A DNA stretch of 64,000 nt from Amorphus orientalis (GCF_030814015.1 NZ_JAUSUL010000001.1:1020001-1084000); one strand, 5' to 3'. Positions 32,861 through 41,223 are shown, numbered from the stretch's first letter. Numbers and translations are program-made. The notes: generated from the sequence alone by a model not told the origin.

Positions 32861-34439
32861 CCGGTGCGACAAAGTGGCGGACTACCGGGCCAGAGCTGCG
32901 CCGGTCGAAGGCGCGTACCCGGTCTTGCAGGTCTGCATCGTGCCTGGTGACCCGCGCATGCTGTTCGAGGTGCTCGTTCCAACTGGGCAGGTGAAAGCTC
33001 TCGATCCAGATCTCGGGATCTTCGACGCTCTGATGCAGGTCCCACCGTGTCGCGCCATCGCGCAGGCGTTCGCCGGAAAACGCGCGGATCGTGCGCTTGA
33101 ACGCATCGCGATCGGCTTCGGCCACACGGTATTCCACCGTGACAAGCGCAGGCTGATCCGCCGAAACGTCCGGATGAAGGGCCGGTGCCTGCGGCCACAT
33201 CGAGGCCGCAGCGAGATCCAGCGCTTCACCCTGACCGACAGTGAACCGACGGGTCGCCAATAGCCCGGCAACCAGTCCGCCAGCCGCAGCAAGCAGCGCA
33301 GTCCGGACAGAGGTCGCTGCCGCCAGCTGGCCCCAAGAAACCGAGCCGAGCGCCATCGCGCCGAAGAAGGTCATCAGGAACACGGCAAGCCCGCGAGCGC
33401 GCACCCAATCGGGCAGCGCCATCTGGGCCGATACGTTGAATGAGGTCAGTACGGCGATCCAGCTGAATCCGCCGAGAAACGCGCCCGCCATCAACCCCGG
33501 GGCCGTCCCGACGAGCGCCAGAACGACCAGCGCGAGCGCGGTCCCGACCGTCCCGGCCTGGACGGTCATGTCCGACGACAGCCGGTTCTGCAGTCGGGGC
33601 AACACCAGCGCACCCGCCACCGCTCCCGCCCCGACCAGGGCCATGAGCGTGCCGTAGAGTTCAGATCCCCCGCTTTCAGCGTCCCGCGCGATCAGGGGCA
33701 GGAGCGACCAATAGGCCGATGCGAAAAGGAAGAAGGCCAGAGCGCGCACCAGCGTTGCCCGCATCGGACCGTTGTGGCGTACATGGCGCAAACCCGTCGT
33801 CATTTCGGAGGCTATGGAGGCGTGATAGGCCCGCGAAGGCCGCATGTCCGGGCTCCAGAGAAACAGTGCGCCGATGATCACAAGATAGCTGGCGGCGTTC
33901 AGGGCAAACGGTGCGGCAAGTCCGACACCGGCAATCAGGACGCCGGCGAGGGCGGGACCGATCGCACGGCTGATGTTTATCCCCATCGAGTTGAGCGCGA
34001 TCGCGGGCTTGAGCGTCTCCCGCGGAACGAGGTGCGGCACGACCGCTTGCCAGGCCGGCGCCATGAACGCCGCGCCGGTTCCGATCGCCAGCGTGAACAG
34101 GATCAGCACAACCGGCGTAATCCGGTCCAGCCAAACGAGCACCGTCAGGGTGCAGACGATGAGAAAGAGCGCGATATTGATGACGATCAGCATGCGCCTC
34201 TTGTCGAGACGATCCGCCAGGGCCCCCGCGAACAAGGCGAAGAGGAACACCGGCAGTGTTGTGGCCGCCTGCACCAGCGTGACCACTGCGGGGCTGGGAT
34301 TCAGGGTGGTCATCAACCAGCCTGCGCCCACGTCGTGCATCCATGTGCCGATGTTCGAGATGAGGGTCGCCGTCCACAACAACGCGAAGGCATGATGCCG
34401 GAAGGGAGCAAAGGCCCCCGGCGTCTCAGCCGATGACAT
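32856..34439 (-). CDS. MFS exporter with C-terminal ferredoxin-like domain (MFS_3 family)
   Basis: 527-residue major-facilitator protein of the EntS-like MFS_3 type. Residues 1 to about 400 make 10-12 membrane segments (FRHHAFALLWTATLISNIGTWMHDVGAGWLMTTL; FAGALADRLDKRRMLI is the loop 2-3 motif). The last ~100 residues (LVTVEYRVAEADRDAFKRTI to HFVAPV) form a soluble alpha/beta domain like antibiotic-biosynthesis monooxygenase domains, regularly present in this family. ATG 34439 is chosen (MSSAETPGAFAPF); it overlaps the GNAT stop by 14 bases. Last gene of the LysR-linked operon; cargo unknown. Confidence 0.85.
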   Translation of the reverse strand: MSSAETPGAFAPFRHHAFALLWTATLISNIGTWMHDVGAGWLMTTLNPSPAVVTLVQAATTLPVFLFALFAGALADRLDKRRMLIVINIALFLIVCTLTVLVWLDRITPVVLILFTLAIGTGAAFMAPAWQAVVPHLVPRETLKPAIALNSMGINISRAIGPALAGVLIAGVGLAAPFALNAASYLVIIGALFLWSPDMRPSRAYHASIASEMTTGLRHVRHNGPMRATLVRALAFFLFASAYWSLLPLIARDAESGGSELYGTLMALVGAGAVAGALVLPRLQNRLSSDMTVQAGTVGTALALVVLALVGTAPGLMAGAFLGGFSWIAVLTSFNVSAQMALPDWVRARGLAVFLMTFFGAMALGSVSWGQLAAATSVRTALLAAAGGLVAGLLATRRFTVGQGEALDLAAASMWPQAPALHPDVSADQPALVTVEYRVAEADRDAFKRTIRAFSGERLRDGATRWDLHQSVEDPEIWIESFHLPSWNEHLEQHARVTRHDADLQDRVRAFDRRSSGPVVRHFVAPV

Positions 34440-34722
34440 CTGCGCTTTCCTCGCGGTGCCGATCCATGTAGCTGCGCAGAAACGGGCAAAGCGGCACGAT
34501 CTTCTGTCCAGCCTTGCGGGCATCGGCAATCACCCGTCGGGCCAGCGCACCGGCCACGCCCATACCGCGCATGCTGTCGGGCACGGCGGTGTGGTCGACG
34601 ATGATCATGGTCGGCGAAGCCTTGGAAAACGTCATCTCGCCGCTCCCGTCGACGCCCGCGACCGTCGCGAGATAGCGCCCCTTGGTGTCGGTCTCTTCGC
34701 GGGTGATATCGATGTCAGCCAT
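34426..34722 (-). CDS. GNAT-family N-acetyltransferase (small YidJ/Gtn10-like)
   Basis: 98-residue minimal GNAT domain. It holds MTFSKASPTMIIVDHTAVPD and MRGMGVAGALARRVIADARKAGQKIVPLCPFLRSYMDRH, where R-G-M-G-V-A is the acetyl-CoA pyrophosphate loop. Start 34722 (MADIDITREE) follows GGAGGG; the longer open frame would overlap the amidohydrolase. Target unknown. Located between the YtcJ-like hydrolase and the MFS exporter in one operon. Confidence 0.85.
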   Translation of the reverse strand: MADIDITREETDTKGRYLATVAGVDGSGEMTFSKASPTMIIVDHTAVPDSMRGMGVAGALARRVIADARKAGQKIVPLCPFLRSYMDRHREESADVIG

Positions 34723-34745
34723 GTGTTGCCCTCCTTGGTCCCGGA

Positions 34746-36605
34746 TCAAACCGCAAAGCAGGAGCAGCCGAGCGCTCCCCAGAACGCAGGTCGGTTCCGA
34801 ACCGGGATCGGCGCGGTCCAGGCGATGGAGTGGCTGTGACCGTGCACTCCGCAACGCGTGGTGCAGCCCTCATGGCAGGCGCGCATATGCGTTGCAGCGG
34901 GCGCTTGGGCGGCAAGGCGCTCGCCAGGGCTGGCAAACAGGGCATTCGCGGACCAATCGGGCGATGCCGGCGGCAGGGGCGGATTGTACGAGGCAAAGTG
35001 ATCCCCCGCGAAAACGATCCGTCCGCCGACCACGGTCATCACGGATGTGATGGATCGTATGCGATCGTCGGGAACAGACATCAGGTCGTCAGACAGCACC
35101 GCCAGATCGGCATACATGCCGTGGGCGAGCTTGCCCTTGACGTCCTGTTCTCCCGAGAACCAGGCCGAGCCGGTCGTCCAGATCGCCAATGCCTCCTCGC
35201 GGGTCAGGAGGTTGCTGTCATCATAGAGCGCCAGTCCACCGACCGTCCTGCCGGTTGTCAGCCAATGCAGGGCGACCCACGGATCGTAGCTTGCCACGCG
35301 GGTCGCATCCGTCCCGCCGCCCACGGGCAAACCGGTCTTCAGCATCTCCCGCATGGGCGGGGTGGCCTGGGCGGCCTCCGCGCCGTAGCGGTCCACGAAG
35401 TACTCCCCCTGAAAGGCCATACGGTGCTGCGTCGCGATTCCGCCGCCCAACGCCTTGATCCGCTCGATATTGCGGGGACTGATCGTTTCGGCATGATCGA
35501 TGATGAACCGCGTCCGGAAGGGCTGGCGCTGGTTCACCCGCTCGAACACGGTCAGAAAACGGTCGATGGTCTCGTCGTAGGTCGCGTGGATGCGGAAGGG
35601 CCATTCGTTCGTGGCGAGAAGTTCCACAATCTTCTCGAGTTCGGCCTCCATCACCGGGGCGGGATCCGGGCGCGGCTCGAGGAAGTTCTCGAAGTCGGCG
35701 GCCGACCAGGCGAGATTCTCGCCCGCACCGTTCATGCGGATCCAGTCGTCACCTGCGCCGGGCTCGGTCATGCCGACCCAGTGCTCGTAATCGCTGAGTT
35801 CCTGCCCAGGCTTCTGGGCAAAAAGGTTATAAGCAATGCGCAGTGTCAGCTGGCCTTCGGCGTGGAGCCGCCGCACCACGTCGTAGTCTTCAGGATAATT
35901 CTGCCCGCCGCCGCCCGCATCGATCACCGAGGTCACACCGAGCCTGTTCAATTCGCGCATGAAGTGCCGCGTGGAATTGATCTGGTCCTCCAGCGGCAGC
36001 TTCGGACCCTGTGCCAGCGTCGAATAGAGTATCAGCGCAGACGGCCGCGCGATCAGCATGCCCGTCGGGTTTCCGTGTCTGTCGCGCTCGATTTGACCAC
36101 CAGGCGGGTCTGGCGTGTCTTTTGTGATCCCCAGTGCCGCAAGGGCGGCGCGGTTCAGGAGCGCTCGGGCATAAAGGTGTAGGACGAAGACGGGCGTATC
36201 GGGCGCTGCGGCGTTGATTTCGTCGAGCGTGGGCATGCGTCGCTCTGCGAACTGGAACTCCGACCATCCGCCGACCACGCGAACCCATTGCGGCGCGGGC
36301 GTATTTTCGGCCTGCTTGCGCAGCATGGCGAGTGCGTCCGCGACAGACGGCAAATTCTCCCAGCGCAGCTCCATATTGTAGCTGAGGCCGCCTCGGATAA
36401 GGTGCGTGTGGCTGTCGTTCAGGCCGGGAATGACACGGTGCCCCTTGAGGTCGATAACCTCGGTGGCGTCGGTCTTCTTCGCCATGACCGCCTTGTCGCT
36501 TCCCACCGCCACGAACCTGCCGCCCTTGATGGCAAGCGCCGTTGCATCGGGTGTCGCCGGGTCGAGCGTCGTCAGACGCCCGTTCAGGAGGATGAGGTCA
36601 GCCAT
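34746..36605 (-). CDS. YtcJ-like metal-dependent amidohydrolase
   Basis: 619-residue amidohydrolase of the YtcJ/Amidohydro_3 family. The metal site shows in VIPGLNDSHTHLIRGG; further on FIIDHAETISPRNIER and VGGGTDATRVASYDPW supply later ligands. The C-terminal ~60 residues (after GRIVFAGDHFASYNPPLPP) include a Cys/His-rich tail, ACHEGCTTRCGVHGHSHS, that I do not know from the core family and that might bind a metal. No signal peptide. It lies in the LysR-controlled operon next to an isochorismatase-like hydrolase; substrate unknown. Confidence 0.85.
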   Translation of the reverse strand: MADLILLNGRLTTLDPATPDATALAIKGGRFVAVGSDKAVMAKKTDATEVIDLKGHRVIPGLNDSHTHLIRGGLSYNMELRWENLPSVADALAMLRKQAENTPAPQWVRVVGGWSEFQFAERRMPTLDEINAAAPDTPVFVLHLYARALLNRAALAALGITKDTPDPPGGQIERDRHGNPTGMLIARPSALILYSTLAQGPKLPLEDQINSTRHFMRELNRLGVTSVIDAGGGGQNYPEDYDVVRRLHAEGQLTLRIAYNLFAQKPGQELSDYEHWVGMTEPGAGDDWIRMNGAGENLAWSAADFENFLEPRPDPAPVMEAELEKIVELLATNEWPFRIHATYDETIDRFLTVFERVNQRQPFRTRFIIDHAETISPRNIERIKALGGGIATQHRMAFQGEYFVDRYGAEAAQATPPMREMLKTGLPVGGGTDATRVASYDPWVALHWLTTGRTVGGLALYDDSNLLTREEALAIWTTGSAWFSGEQDVKGKLAHGMYADLAVLSDDLMSVPDDRIRSITSVMTVVGGRIVFAGDHFASYNPPLPPASPDWSANALFASPGERLAAQAPAATHMRACHEGCTTRCGVHGHSHSIAWTAPIPVRNRPAFWGALGCSCFAV

Positions 36606-36676
36606 CGTGCACGATCTTTCGTAGCGCCCCGGGGGATGCGCGGAGGCGCCGGCCCCCGCGCACGCGTCTCATGCCG

Positions 36677-37366
36677 TCAGGCGGCAGCGACCGGAGCCTG
36701 CGTCTGCCCGGTGTGTGACGTCCGTGCCGGCGCCTTGTGAACCATGGTGAAGGCGTAATCGACGCCCATCCCATAAGCGCCGGAATGCTCCTGCACGAGC
36801 GCGATCACGGCGTCATAGGTTTCCTTTCGAGCCCAGTCGCGCTGCCATTCCAGCAGGACCTGCTGCCAGGTCACCGGAACCACGCCAGCCTGCACCATGC
36901 GGTCCATGGCATATTTGTGGGCGTCCTCGGAGGTCCCACCGGATGCGTCGGCGACCATGTAGATCTCGTAGTCCGTATCCGCCATGCAGCTCAGAGCGAA
37001 GGTCAGGTTGCAGACTTCGGTCCAAAGTCCGGAAACGACGATCTTTTTCCTTCCTTCGCCGGCGCCTTTCGCAAGGGCATCGCGAACCTTCTGGTCGTCC
37101 CACGAATTCATCGACGTGCGCTCAAGGAGCGGCGCCTGGGGATGGACATCGAGCAGTTCGGGATAGGTATGACCCGAGAAGCTCGCTGTCTCGACCGTCG
37201 TGATGACCGTCGGGATGTCGAATATTCTGGCAGCCTTTGCCAGAGCGACGGTGTTGTTCTTCAGCATCTGCCGGTCGATCGACTGCACGCCGAACGCCAT
37301 TTGCGGCTGATGATCGATGAAGATCAGTTGGCTGTTTTGCGGAGTGAGAACGTCGAGCTTGGACAT
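36677..37366 (-). CDS. Isochorismatase-like cysteine hydrolase
   Basis: 229-residue hydrolase of the isochorismatase/YcaC superfamily. The triad is recognisable: Asp18 in LIFIDHQPQM, a lysine before the central strand (GRKKIVVSG region, 107-108) and nucleophile Cys119 in GLWTEVCNL. Such proteins hydrolyse amides or ureido groups. ATG 37366 is the start with the usual MSKLDVLTPQNSQLIFID opening. Preceded by the XapX gene and followed by the amidohydrolase in the same direction. Confidence 0.9.
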   Translation of the reverse strand: MSKLDVLTPQNSQLIFIDHQPQMAFGVQSIDRQMLKNNTVALAKAARIFDIPTVITTVETASFSGHTYPELLDVHPQAPLLERTSMNSWDDQKVRDALAKGAGEGRKKIVVSGLWTEVCNLTFALSCMADTDYEIYMVADASGGTSEDAHKYAMDRMVQAGVVPVTWQQVLLEWQRDWARKETYDAVIALVQEHSGAYGMGVDYAFTMVHKAPARTSHTGQTQAPVAAA

Positions 37367-37383
37367 GTGTCGCCTCAGTCGGT

Positions 37384-37644
37384 TCAACTATCAGATTTGA
37401 CAGACCTGCCGCTCCGGTCCGGTTCGTGGCTTCGTGACACGGAGAAGGACTTCATGTGCAGAACATTCGACAAGACGTCGCCATGTCCGCGCACCCACTG
37501 CACTGTGGCTTCGCCCGCAAGCATGCCCAGCAATCCCAACAATGCGATGATTGGCGGCGCCGGAGATCGTACGGAGACAAGCCCATAGATCACGCCGACG
37601 CCGATCCCGATGGCAAGGGACACGAAATAGGGCGTCCAGTTCAT
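37384..37644 (-). CDS. XapX-domain small membrane protein (DUF1427)
   Basis: 86 residues: two membrane segments, FVSLAIGIGVGVIYGLVSVRSPAPPIIALLGLLGMLAGE, which is the XapX repeat-domain signature (GxxxGxxYxxxxVRSPAPPxxALxGLLG), followed by a polar tail. XapX proteins commonly accompany isochorismatase-like hydrolases; function unknown, possibly a small transporter subunit. The start overlaps the stop of the small ORF upstream (ATGA). Confidence 0.85.
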   Translation of the reverse strand: MNWTPYFVSLAIGIGVGVIYGLVSVRSPAPPIIALLGLLGMLAGEATVQWVRGHGDVLSNVLHMKSFSVSRSHEPDRSGRSVKSDS

Positions 37645-37754
37645 CCCGCCTCCTTCGCTATGGGTGCGCGGTGAGGCTTCGCCGGTGATGTGGCTCCGTT
37701 CGGACGCAACTCGTGTTCGCCATCGTGAGAGGCGGTAACCGCGCGCTTATCCAT
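37641..37754 (-). CDS. Possible small leader ORF of the XapX operon
   Basis: 37-codon frame starting MDKRAVTASHDGEHELRPNG, with AAGAGG six bases before the ATG and its stop overlapping the xapX start. Charged, soluble, no recognised family. A longer frame reaches 37835, through the promoter region, and is unlikely. It is supported by its ribosome site and ATGA coupling only. Confidence 0.4.
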   Translation of the reverse strand: MDKRAVTASHDGEHELRPNGATSPAKPHRAPIAKEAG

Positions 37755-37814
37755 GTCGGCCTCTTGAAGGATCAAGCTTCCCGCTGTCTGAGATAGGCGC
37801 TTTTGATGTTGATC

Positions 37815-37838
37815 TGAATGATCATTATTATTCATTCA
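37815..37838. promoter_or_regulatory. Candidate LysR operator in the divergent promoter
   Basis: TGAATGA, ten bases, TCATTCA: perfect 7-base arms in an AT-rich stretch between the minus-strand operon and lysR, 29 bases before the lysR start. Dyads in this position are the normal binding sites of LysR-type regulators that control a divergent target. Confidence 0.55.
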
Positions 37839-37866
37839 TTATTGCAATCGGAGTAATGCTGCAGCC

Positions 37867-38772
37867 ATGCAGGAGCTCAAGCCGATCCGTGTGTTTCTGG
37901 AGGTCGCCGCACAGCAGAGCTTTGCTGCCGCAGCCAAGTCTCTTCGCATGACGCCGGCCTCCGTCACCCGCATCGTCGCACGGCTCGAAGAGGACCTCGG
38001 TCAGCAGCTGCTCGTAAGGACGACGCGGCGGGTCTCGCTCACGTCTGCGGGCGCCATCGTGGCGGCCCGGTATCGGCCGGTCGTCGAAGCGTTCGACCAG
38101 GTCAGTGACGAGCTGAACCGGGCCATGCAGCCCGATCGCGGACGCCTGTCGATCAATGCGCCCATGTCGTTCGGGCTGAGGCTTTTGCCGAGACTGCTGG
38201 GCAGCTTCAAGCTCGCGTATCCGAACATCGATCTCTCAGTCATGCTGACGGACAGATTGGTGGATATCGTCGCCGAGAACTGCGATCTGGCGATCCGGCT
38301 GTCGGAACCGCCGCGCGAGAAGTCCACGATCTGGCGCAAGATCTGCGAAGTGCCGCGCTGCGCCGTGGCCGACAGAAGCTTTCTGGAACGCAACGGACGT
38401 CCGGACGACCCCGAAGGCCTGAATCCCGATTTATGCCTTTCCTACGGTTTCGGCGGCGATGTCGAGACATGGCGCTTCCGAAAAGATGGCATGAAGAGGT
38501 CGATCAAGACGGGCTCGGGCATTCACTCCAACAACGGCGATTTTCTGTATTCGATGGTGAAGGCCGGAGCCGGGTATGCCGTCCTGCCGGAGTTCATTGT
38601 TGCACACGGCTTGAAAAGCGGCGAGGTGGAAGAAGTCCTGCCGGACTGGAAAACGCCGGCGCTATGGCTGTCGCTCTATTATCCGCCCTATGAAGTTCTT
38701 CCGCCGCTGGTCGCGACTTTTACCGACTTTTTCGAGGCCTTCCTGATGGACATGGATGGGTTCGAATTCTAG
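37867..38772 (+). CDS. LysR-family transcriptional regulator
   Basis: 301-residue LysR-type regulator: N-terminal winged helix (FLEVAAQQSFAAAAKSLRMTPASVTRIVARLEEDLGQQLLVRTTRRVSLTSAG, residues ~10-62) and an effector domain from ~90 with INAPMSFGLRLLPRLLGSF. It belongs to the CrgA-like group (SLTxAG, then parallel effector loop). It is divergent from the XapX-isochorismatase-amidohydrolase-GNAT-MFS operon, its probable target. Confidence 0.92.
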   Translation: MQELKPIRVFLEVAAQQSFAAAAKSLRMTPASVTRIVARLEEDLGQQLLVRTTRRVSLTSAGAIVAARYRPVVEAFDQVSDELNRAMQPDRGRLSINAPMSFGLRLLPRLLGSFKLAYPNIDLSVMLTDRLVDIVAENCDLAIRLSEPPREKSTIWRKICEVPRCAVADRSFLERNGRPDDPEGLNPDLCLSYGFGGDVETWRFRKDGMKRSIKTGSGIHSNNGDFLYSMVKAGAGYAVLPEFIVAHGLKSGEVEEVLPDWKTPALWLSLYYPPYEVLPPLVATFTDFFEAFLMDMDGFEF

Positions 38773-39294
38773 TGCATGTCGCGTTCAAGTTATGGATCCT
38801 GGATCCATGTCTTATCGTTCAGATGGGTCCGGCTCAGCCGGATCTAGTCCAGGTGCTCGATCCGGCGGTCGCCTTGGGCCGGGGCCGCTGGAGCCATGCT
38901 GCGAGGCGGAGCAGCTCGCCTTCAGCGTCGACCTTATTCTGGAAGGTGCGGACCGGTTGCGCACGGCGCAACAGAGCCAGAGGCCGTCCACTCAATAAGC
39001 CGCAGTGACTGCAGCATAATTCCATATTCCGAAGCGTACCTGCTGGACCGCTGACGGTTCGGTTGAACACCATTTGCGGCAGGCGTTCGTTTGAGACCAT
39101 TTCACGACGGTGCCTGCCGGCGGCGGCGTATCGCTGTGGTGAACATGCCCAAGATCAAGGGCATGCAGTTCGACGAAGTCGAACGGCGCTCATGGCGGAC
39201 CTGTCGTTGGATAAAATGTTGGACGCTATTCGACCGACCGAAAGCGGGAGCGCCGAGGAAAACCCTGCATGGAAGAGAACTAAGGGGAATCAGG
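38773..39294. other. Non-coding or decayed DNA between lysR and the islet
   Basis: 522 bases without a gene I can support. Just after the lysR stop, 38792-38808 is a perfect palindrome ATGGATCC-T-GGATCCAT. Short frames at 39063-39290 have fragments of protein-like text but no start, ribosome site or recognisable family; they may be decayed gene pieces. Confidence 0.5.
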
Positions 39295-39310
39295 ATGGCG
39301 GATGGGGTGG
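39295..39310. repeat. Distal copy of the tRNA-Ser 3' end (att-like)
   Basis: ATGGCGGATGGGGTGG, identical to 41208-41223 at the tRNA-Ser 3' end. AAGGGGAAT precedes both copies, with six extra bases here. After the repeat the two sites diverge at once. Confidence 0.6.
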
Positions 39311-39367
39311 CCACACCGGAGGCTAAATTATTGAAAATGAATAGCTATAGAGTTTGATCTTTGCGTT

Positions 39368-39565
39368 ATGTGCCCGTTTGAACGGATTGAGCGGTGCATG
39401 GTGCGGGCGGCAAAGCTTGTCGATTGGGTGGAGGACAAACCGGAAGCAGGCGACCGGATGCGGCTGCTTCTGAAGTACTGGAAGGCGGAGTGCGTGGAGC
39501 GGAAGAATCGGCGGTCGGCAGTTGATGAGGTTTGGGAGCTTATCAGCGCTCAGAATCCACAATAG
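39368..39565 (+). CDS. Hypothetical small protein in the islet
   Basis: 65-residue frame beginning MCPFERIERCMVRAAKLVDW; charged and amphipathic, with WVEDKPEAGDRMRLLLKYW and AVDEVWELISAQ that look like helices of a real protein. No ribosome site is obvious and I recognise no family. It ends 93 bases before the nuclease-like gene and points the same way. It could be a partner or simply another islet fragment. Confidence 0.4.
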   Translation: MCPFERIERCMVRAAKLVDWVEDKPEAGDRMRLLLKYWKAECVERKNRRSAVDEVWELISAQNPQ

Positions 39566-39658
39566 GACACTGAAGTAAACAACTGTCTTTGACGCAACGC
39601 TGCGTTACGATAAAGTTATCTAAAGGTCGTGTCGAAACCGAGAAGGGCAGGGAGGGTC

Positions 39659-41023
39659 ATGACAGATCGGCCTGATTATCTTGAAAGAGGTGAAAAGGCG
39701 CGGTTATTTCCCGTGCTTGCGGATACGTCTAAGGAAGGGCGTACAACTTCCATTGTTTTGGCTTGTTTGGCGCACGTCCAAGAGTTTGGGCGGGCGATGC
39801 TGGCGACCGTCGGACAACGAGTGGGTACGCGTGCACAGGTCGCCTGCTATACAGAAATTTGTTTCAAGAAAGGAGAAAAACCAAAAGGGGATCGACCGGA
39901 TGGTTTAATCGTTCTGAAAATTGGTGGTCGTGAGTGGAAGGCGCTTGTAGAGGCGAAGGTGGGAAACAATGATCTCGAACAGGGGCAAGTAGAAAGGTAT
40001 TTAGAGCTTGCGCGCCAAAATGAAATCGACGCAGTTATTACAATTTCAAATCAATTTGCATCGACTCCGACCGAGCACCCGATTTCAGTTACCAGACGGG
40101 CTGCGGCAAAAGTCGAATTGTATCATTGGTCTTGGATGCATGTGCTGACGCAAGCTGCGCTCCTTCTTCAGAACGATGAAGTTGTTGACGGAGATCAGGC
40201 GGCTATCTTGCTTGAGCTTTCGCGGTTCCTGAGTCATGACAGCGCCGGTGTCAAGGGCTTTGATAGTATGCCCGCCTCATGGAGTGAACTAGTACAGGCT
40301 GTCGCGAACGGCGTGGCTATTACACCCCGAACCGCATCCGCGAAAGAAGTTGTCGAGGCGTGGCACCAAGAGGCTCGCGATCTTTCCTTAATATTATCTC
40401 GGAAAATCGGCGTTCACGTCACTACCCGCCTTCCGCGGGCTCATCGTACAGACAGTCAGGCAAGACTCAAAGCGGATCTTGAGTTGCTGAGTAAAGAAAA
40501 TATCATTCAAGCGGCTTGGGATATTAAGGATGCGGCGGGTCCATTGGAGTGCTGCATTGATGTTAAAACAAAGACAATTATTTCTTCTATGAAAGTGCGC
40601 GCGCCTTCGGATCGTGTAAAAGCCAACTCTAGATTGAAGTGGCTACTCCGGCAACTACATAACATTTCGGCTGAAGAGATGTTTGTCCGGCTGCATTGGA
40701 CCGGGCCCGGGAGTTTTACTCAGCACCCGCTGGCGGAATTGCGCGAAAATCCCGATCTAGTTCTGCGGGATCGGCTGAACGCACAATTGCATACATTGGA
40801 GGTTTGCCTCGTGCGAGGCCTCGCCAGACGTTTTGGTCAAAGGAAGAATTTCATCACTGACGTCGAGGCATTGGTGCCCGAATTTTACGAACGTGCCGGG
40901 CAACGTCTGAAGCCCTGGCAGGCGTCAGCACCGAAAATCAGAGAAAGTTCGACAACCGTCGAGGAAGTTGAACATGAGGCTGAAGGCGAGGCGCTTTCAC
41001 ACCCGAGTCCGGGCAGTGAATAG
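39659..41023 (+). CDS. PD-(D/E)XK nuclease-superfamily protein, accessory gene
   Basis: 454-residue protein. The N-terminal third has the PD-(D/E)XK core: Asp81 in GDRPDGLIVLK, the E-x-K pair Glu98/Lys100 in WKALVEAKVG, and a QxxxY helix, Gln110-Tyr114 in QGQVERYLELA. The remainder (HWSWMHVLTQAALLL; RFLSHDSAGVKGFDSMPASW; WHQEARDLSLILSRKIG) is a conserved all-purpose region I have seen only in scattered hypothetical proteins with the same opening GEKARLFPVLADTSKEGR. Role unknown; a DNA-cleaving defence or island-encoded nuclease is plausible. ATG 39659 follows GGGAGG; GTG 39629 is the alternative. Lower GC and codon use unlike its neighbours mark it as acquired. Confidence 0.8.
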   Translation: MTDRPDYLERGEKARLFPVLADTSKEGRTTSIVLACLAHVQEFGRAMLATVGQRVGTRAQVACYTEICFKKGEKPKGDRPDGLIVLKIGGREWKALVEAKVGNNDLEQGQVERYLELARQNEIDAVITISNQFASTPTEHPISVTRRAAAKVELYHWSWMHVLTQAALLLQNDEVVDGDQAAILLELSRFLSHDSAGVKGFDSMPASWSELVQAVANGVAITPRTASAKEVVEAWHQEARDLSLILSRKIGVHVTTRLPRAHRTDSQARLKADLELLSKENIIQAAWDIKDAAGPLECCIDVKTKTIISSMKVRAPSDRVKANSRLKWLLRQLHNISAEEMFVRLHWTGPGSFTQHPLAELRENPDLVLRDRLNAQLHTLEVCLVRGLARRFGQRKNFITDVEALVPEFYERAGQRLKPWQASAPKIRESSTTVEEVEHEAEGEALSHPSPGSE

Positions 41024-41207
41024 GCAGCGATGGGTAAGCTGTCCAACAAGGCGATTCGCAGAACCTTGTTGCAGTGTGGGTGCATGCCGATCTCAAGCAC
41101 TGAGAGATAAGTAAGCTCCCGAAAGCGCGGCAACTGCTGAAAATCTTGGCGATTCTCGGTTATGGCAACGGGCAAGAAATCCAAAAAATTAAATAGAATC
41201 AAGGGGA

Positions 41208-41223
41208 ATGGCGGATGGGGTGG
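41208..41223. repeat. Proximal att-like copy within tRNA-Ser 3' end
   Basis: ATGGCGGATGGGGTGG, covering the CCA end, discriminator, acceptor 3' strand and first T-stem base pairs of the minus-strand tRNA-Ser gene. Identical to 39295-39310. Confidence 0.6.

Larger units (their letters stand above)
39295..41223. mobile_element. tRNA-Ser-associated genomic islet (1.9 kb)
   Basis: The DNA between two copies of the tRNA-Ser(GGA) 3' end (39295-39310 and 41208-41223) is visibly less GC-rich than its surroundings, uses AT-richer codons and carries one accessory gene at 39659-41023, plus perhaps a small one at 39368. The distal copy lies on the 3' side of the tRNA, as expected when an element integrates at the end of a tRNA gene and restores it. 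No integrase or recombinase is present, so it is either a remnant of a larger island or a passenger moved by a recombinase encoded elsewhere. Confidence 0.6.

Noticed and set aside
39063-39357. Overlapping short frames just outside the islet, one with MPKIKGMQFDEVERRSW
   Set aside because: No start with a ribosome site, no family, and two frames compete; could be decayed pieces, but not supportable as genes.
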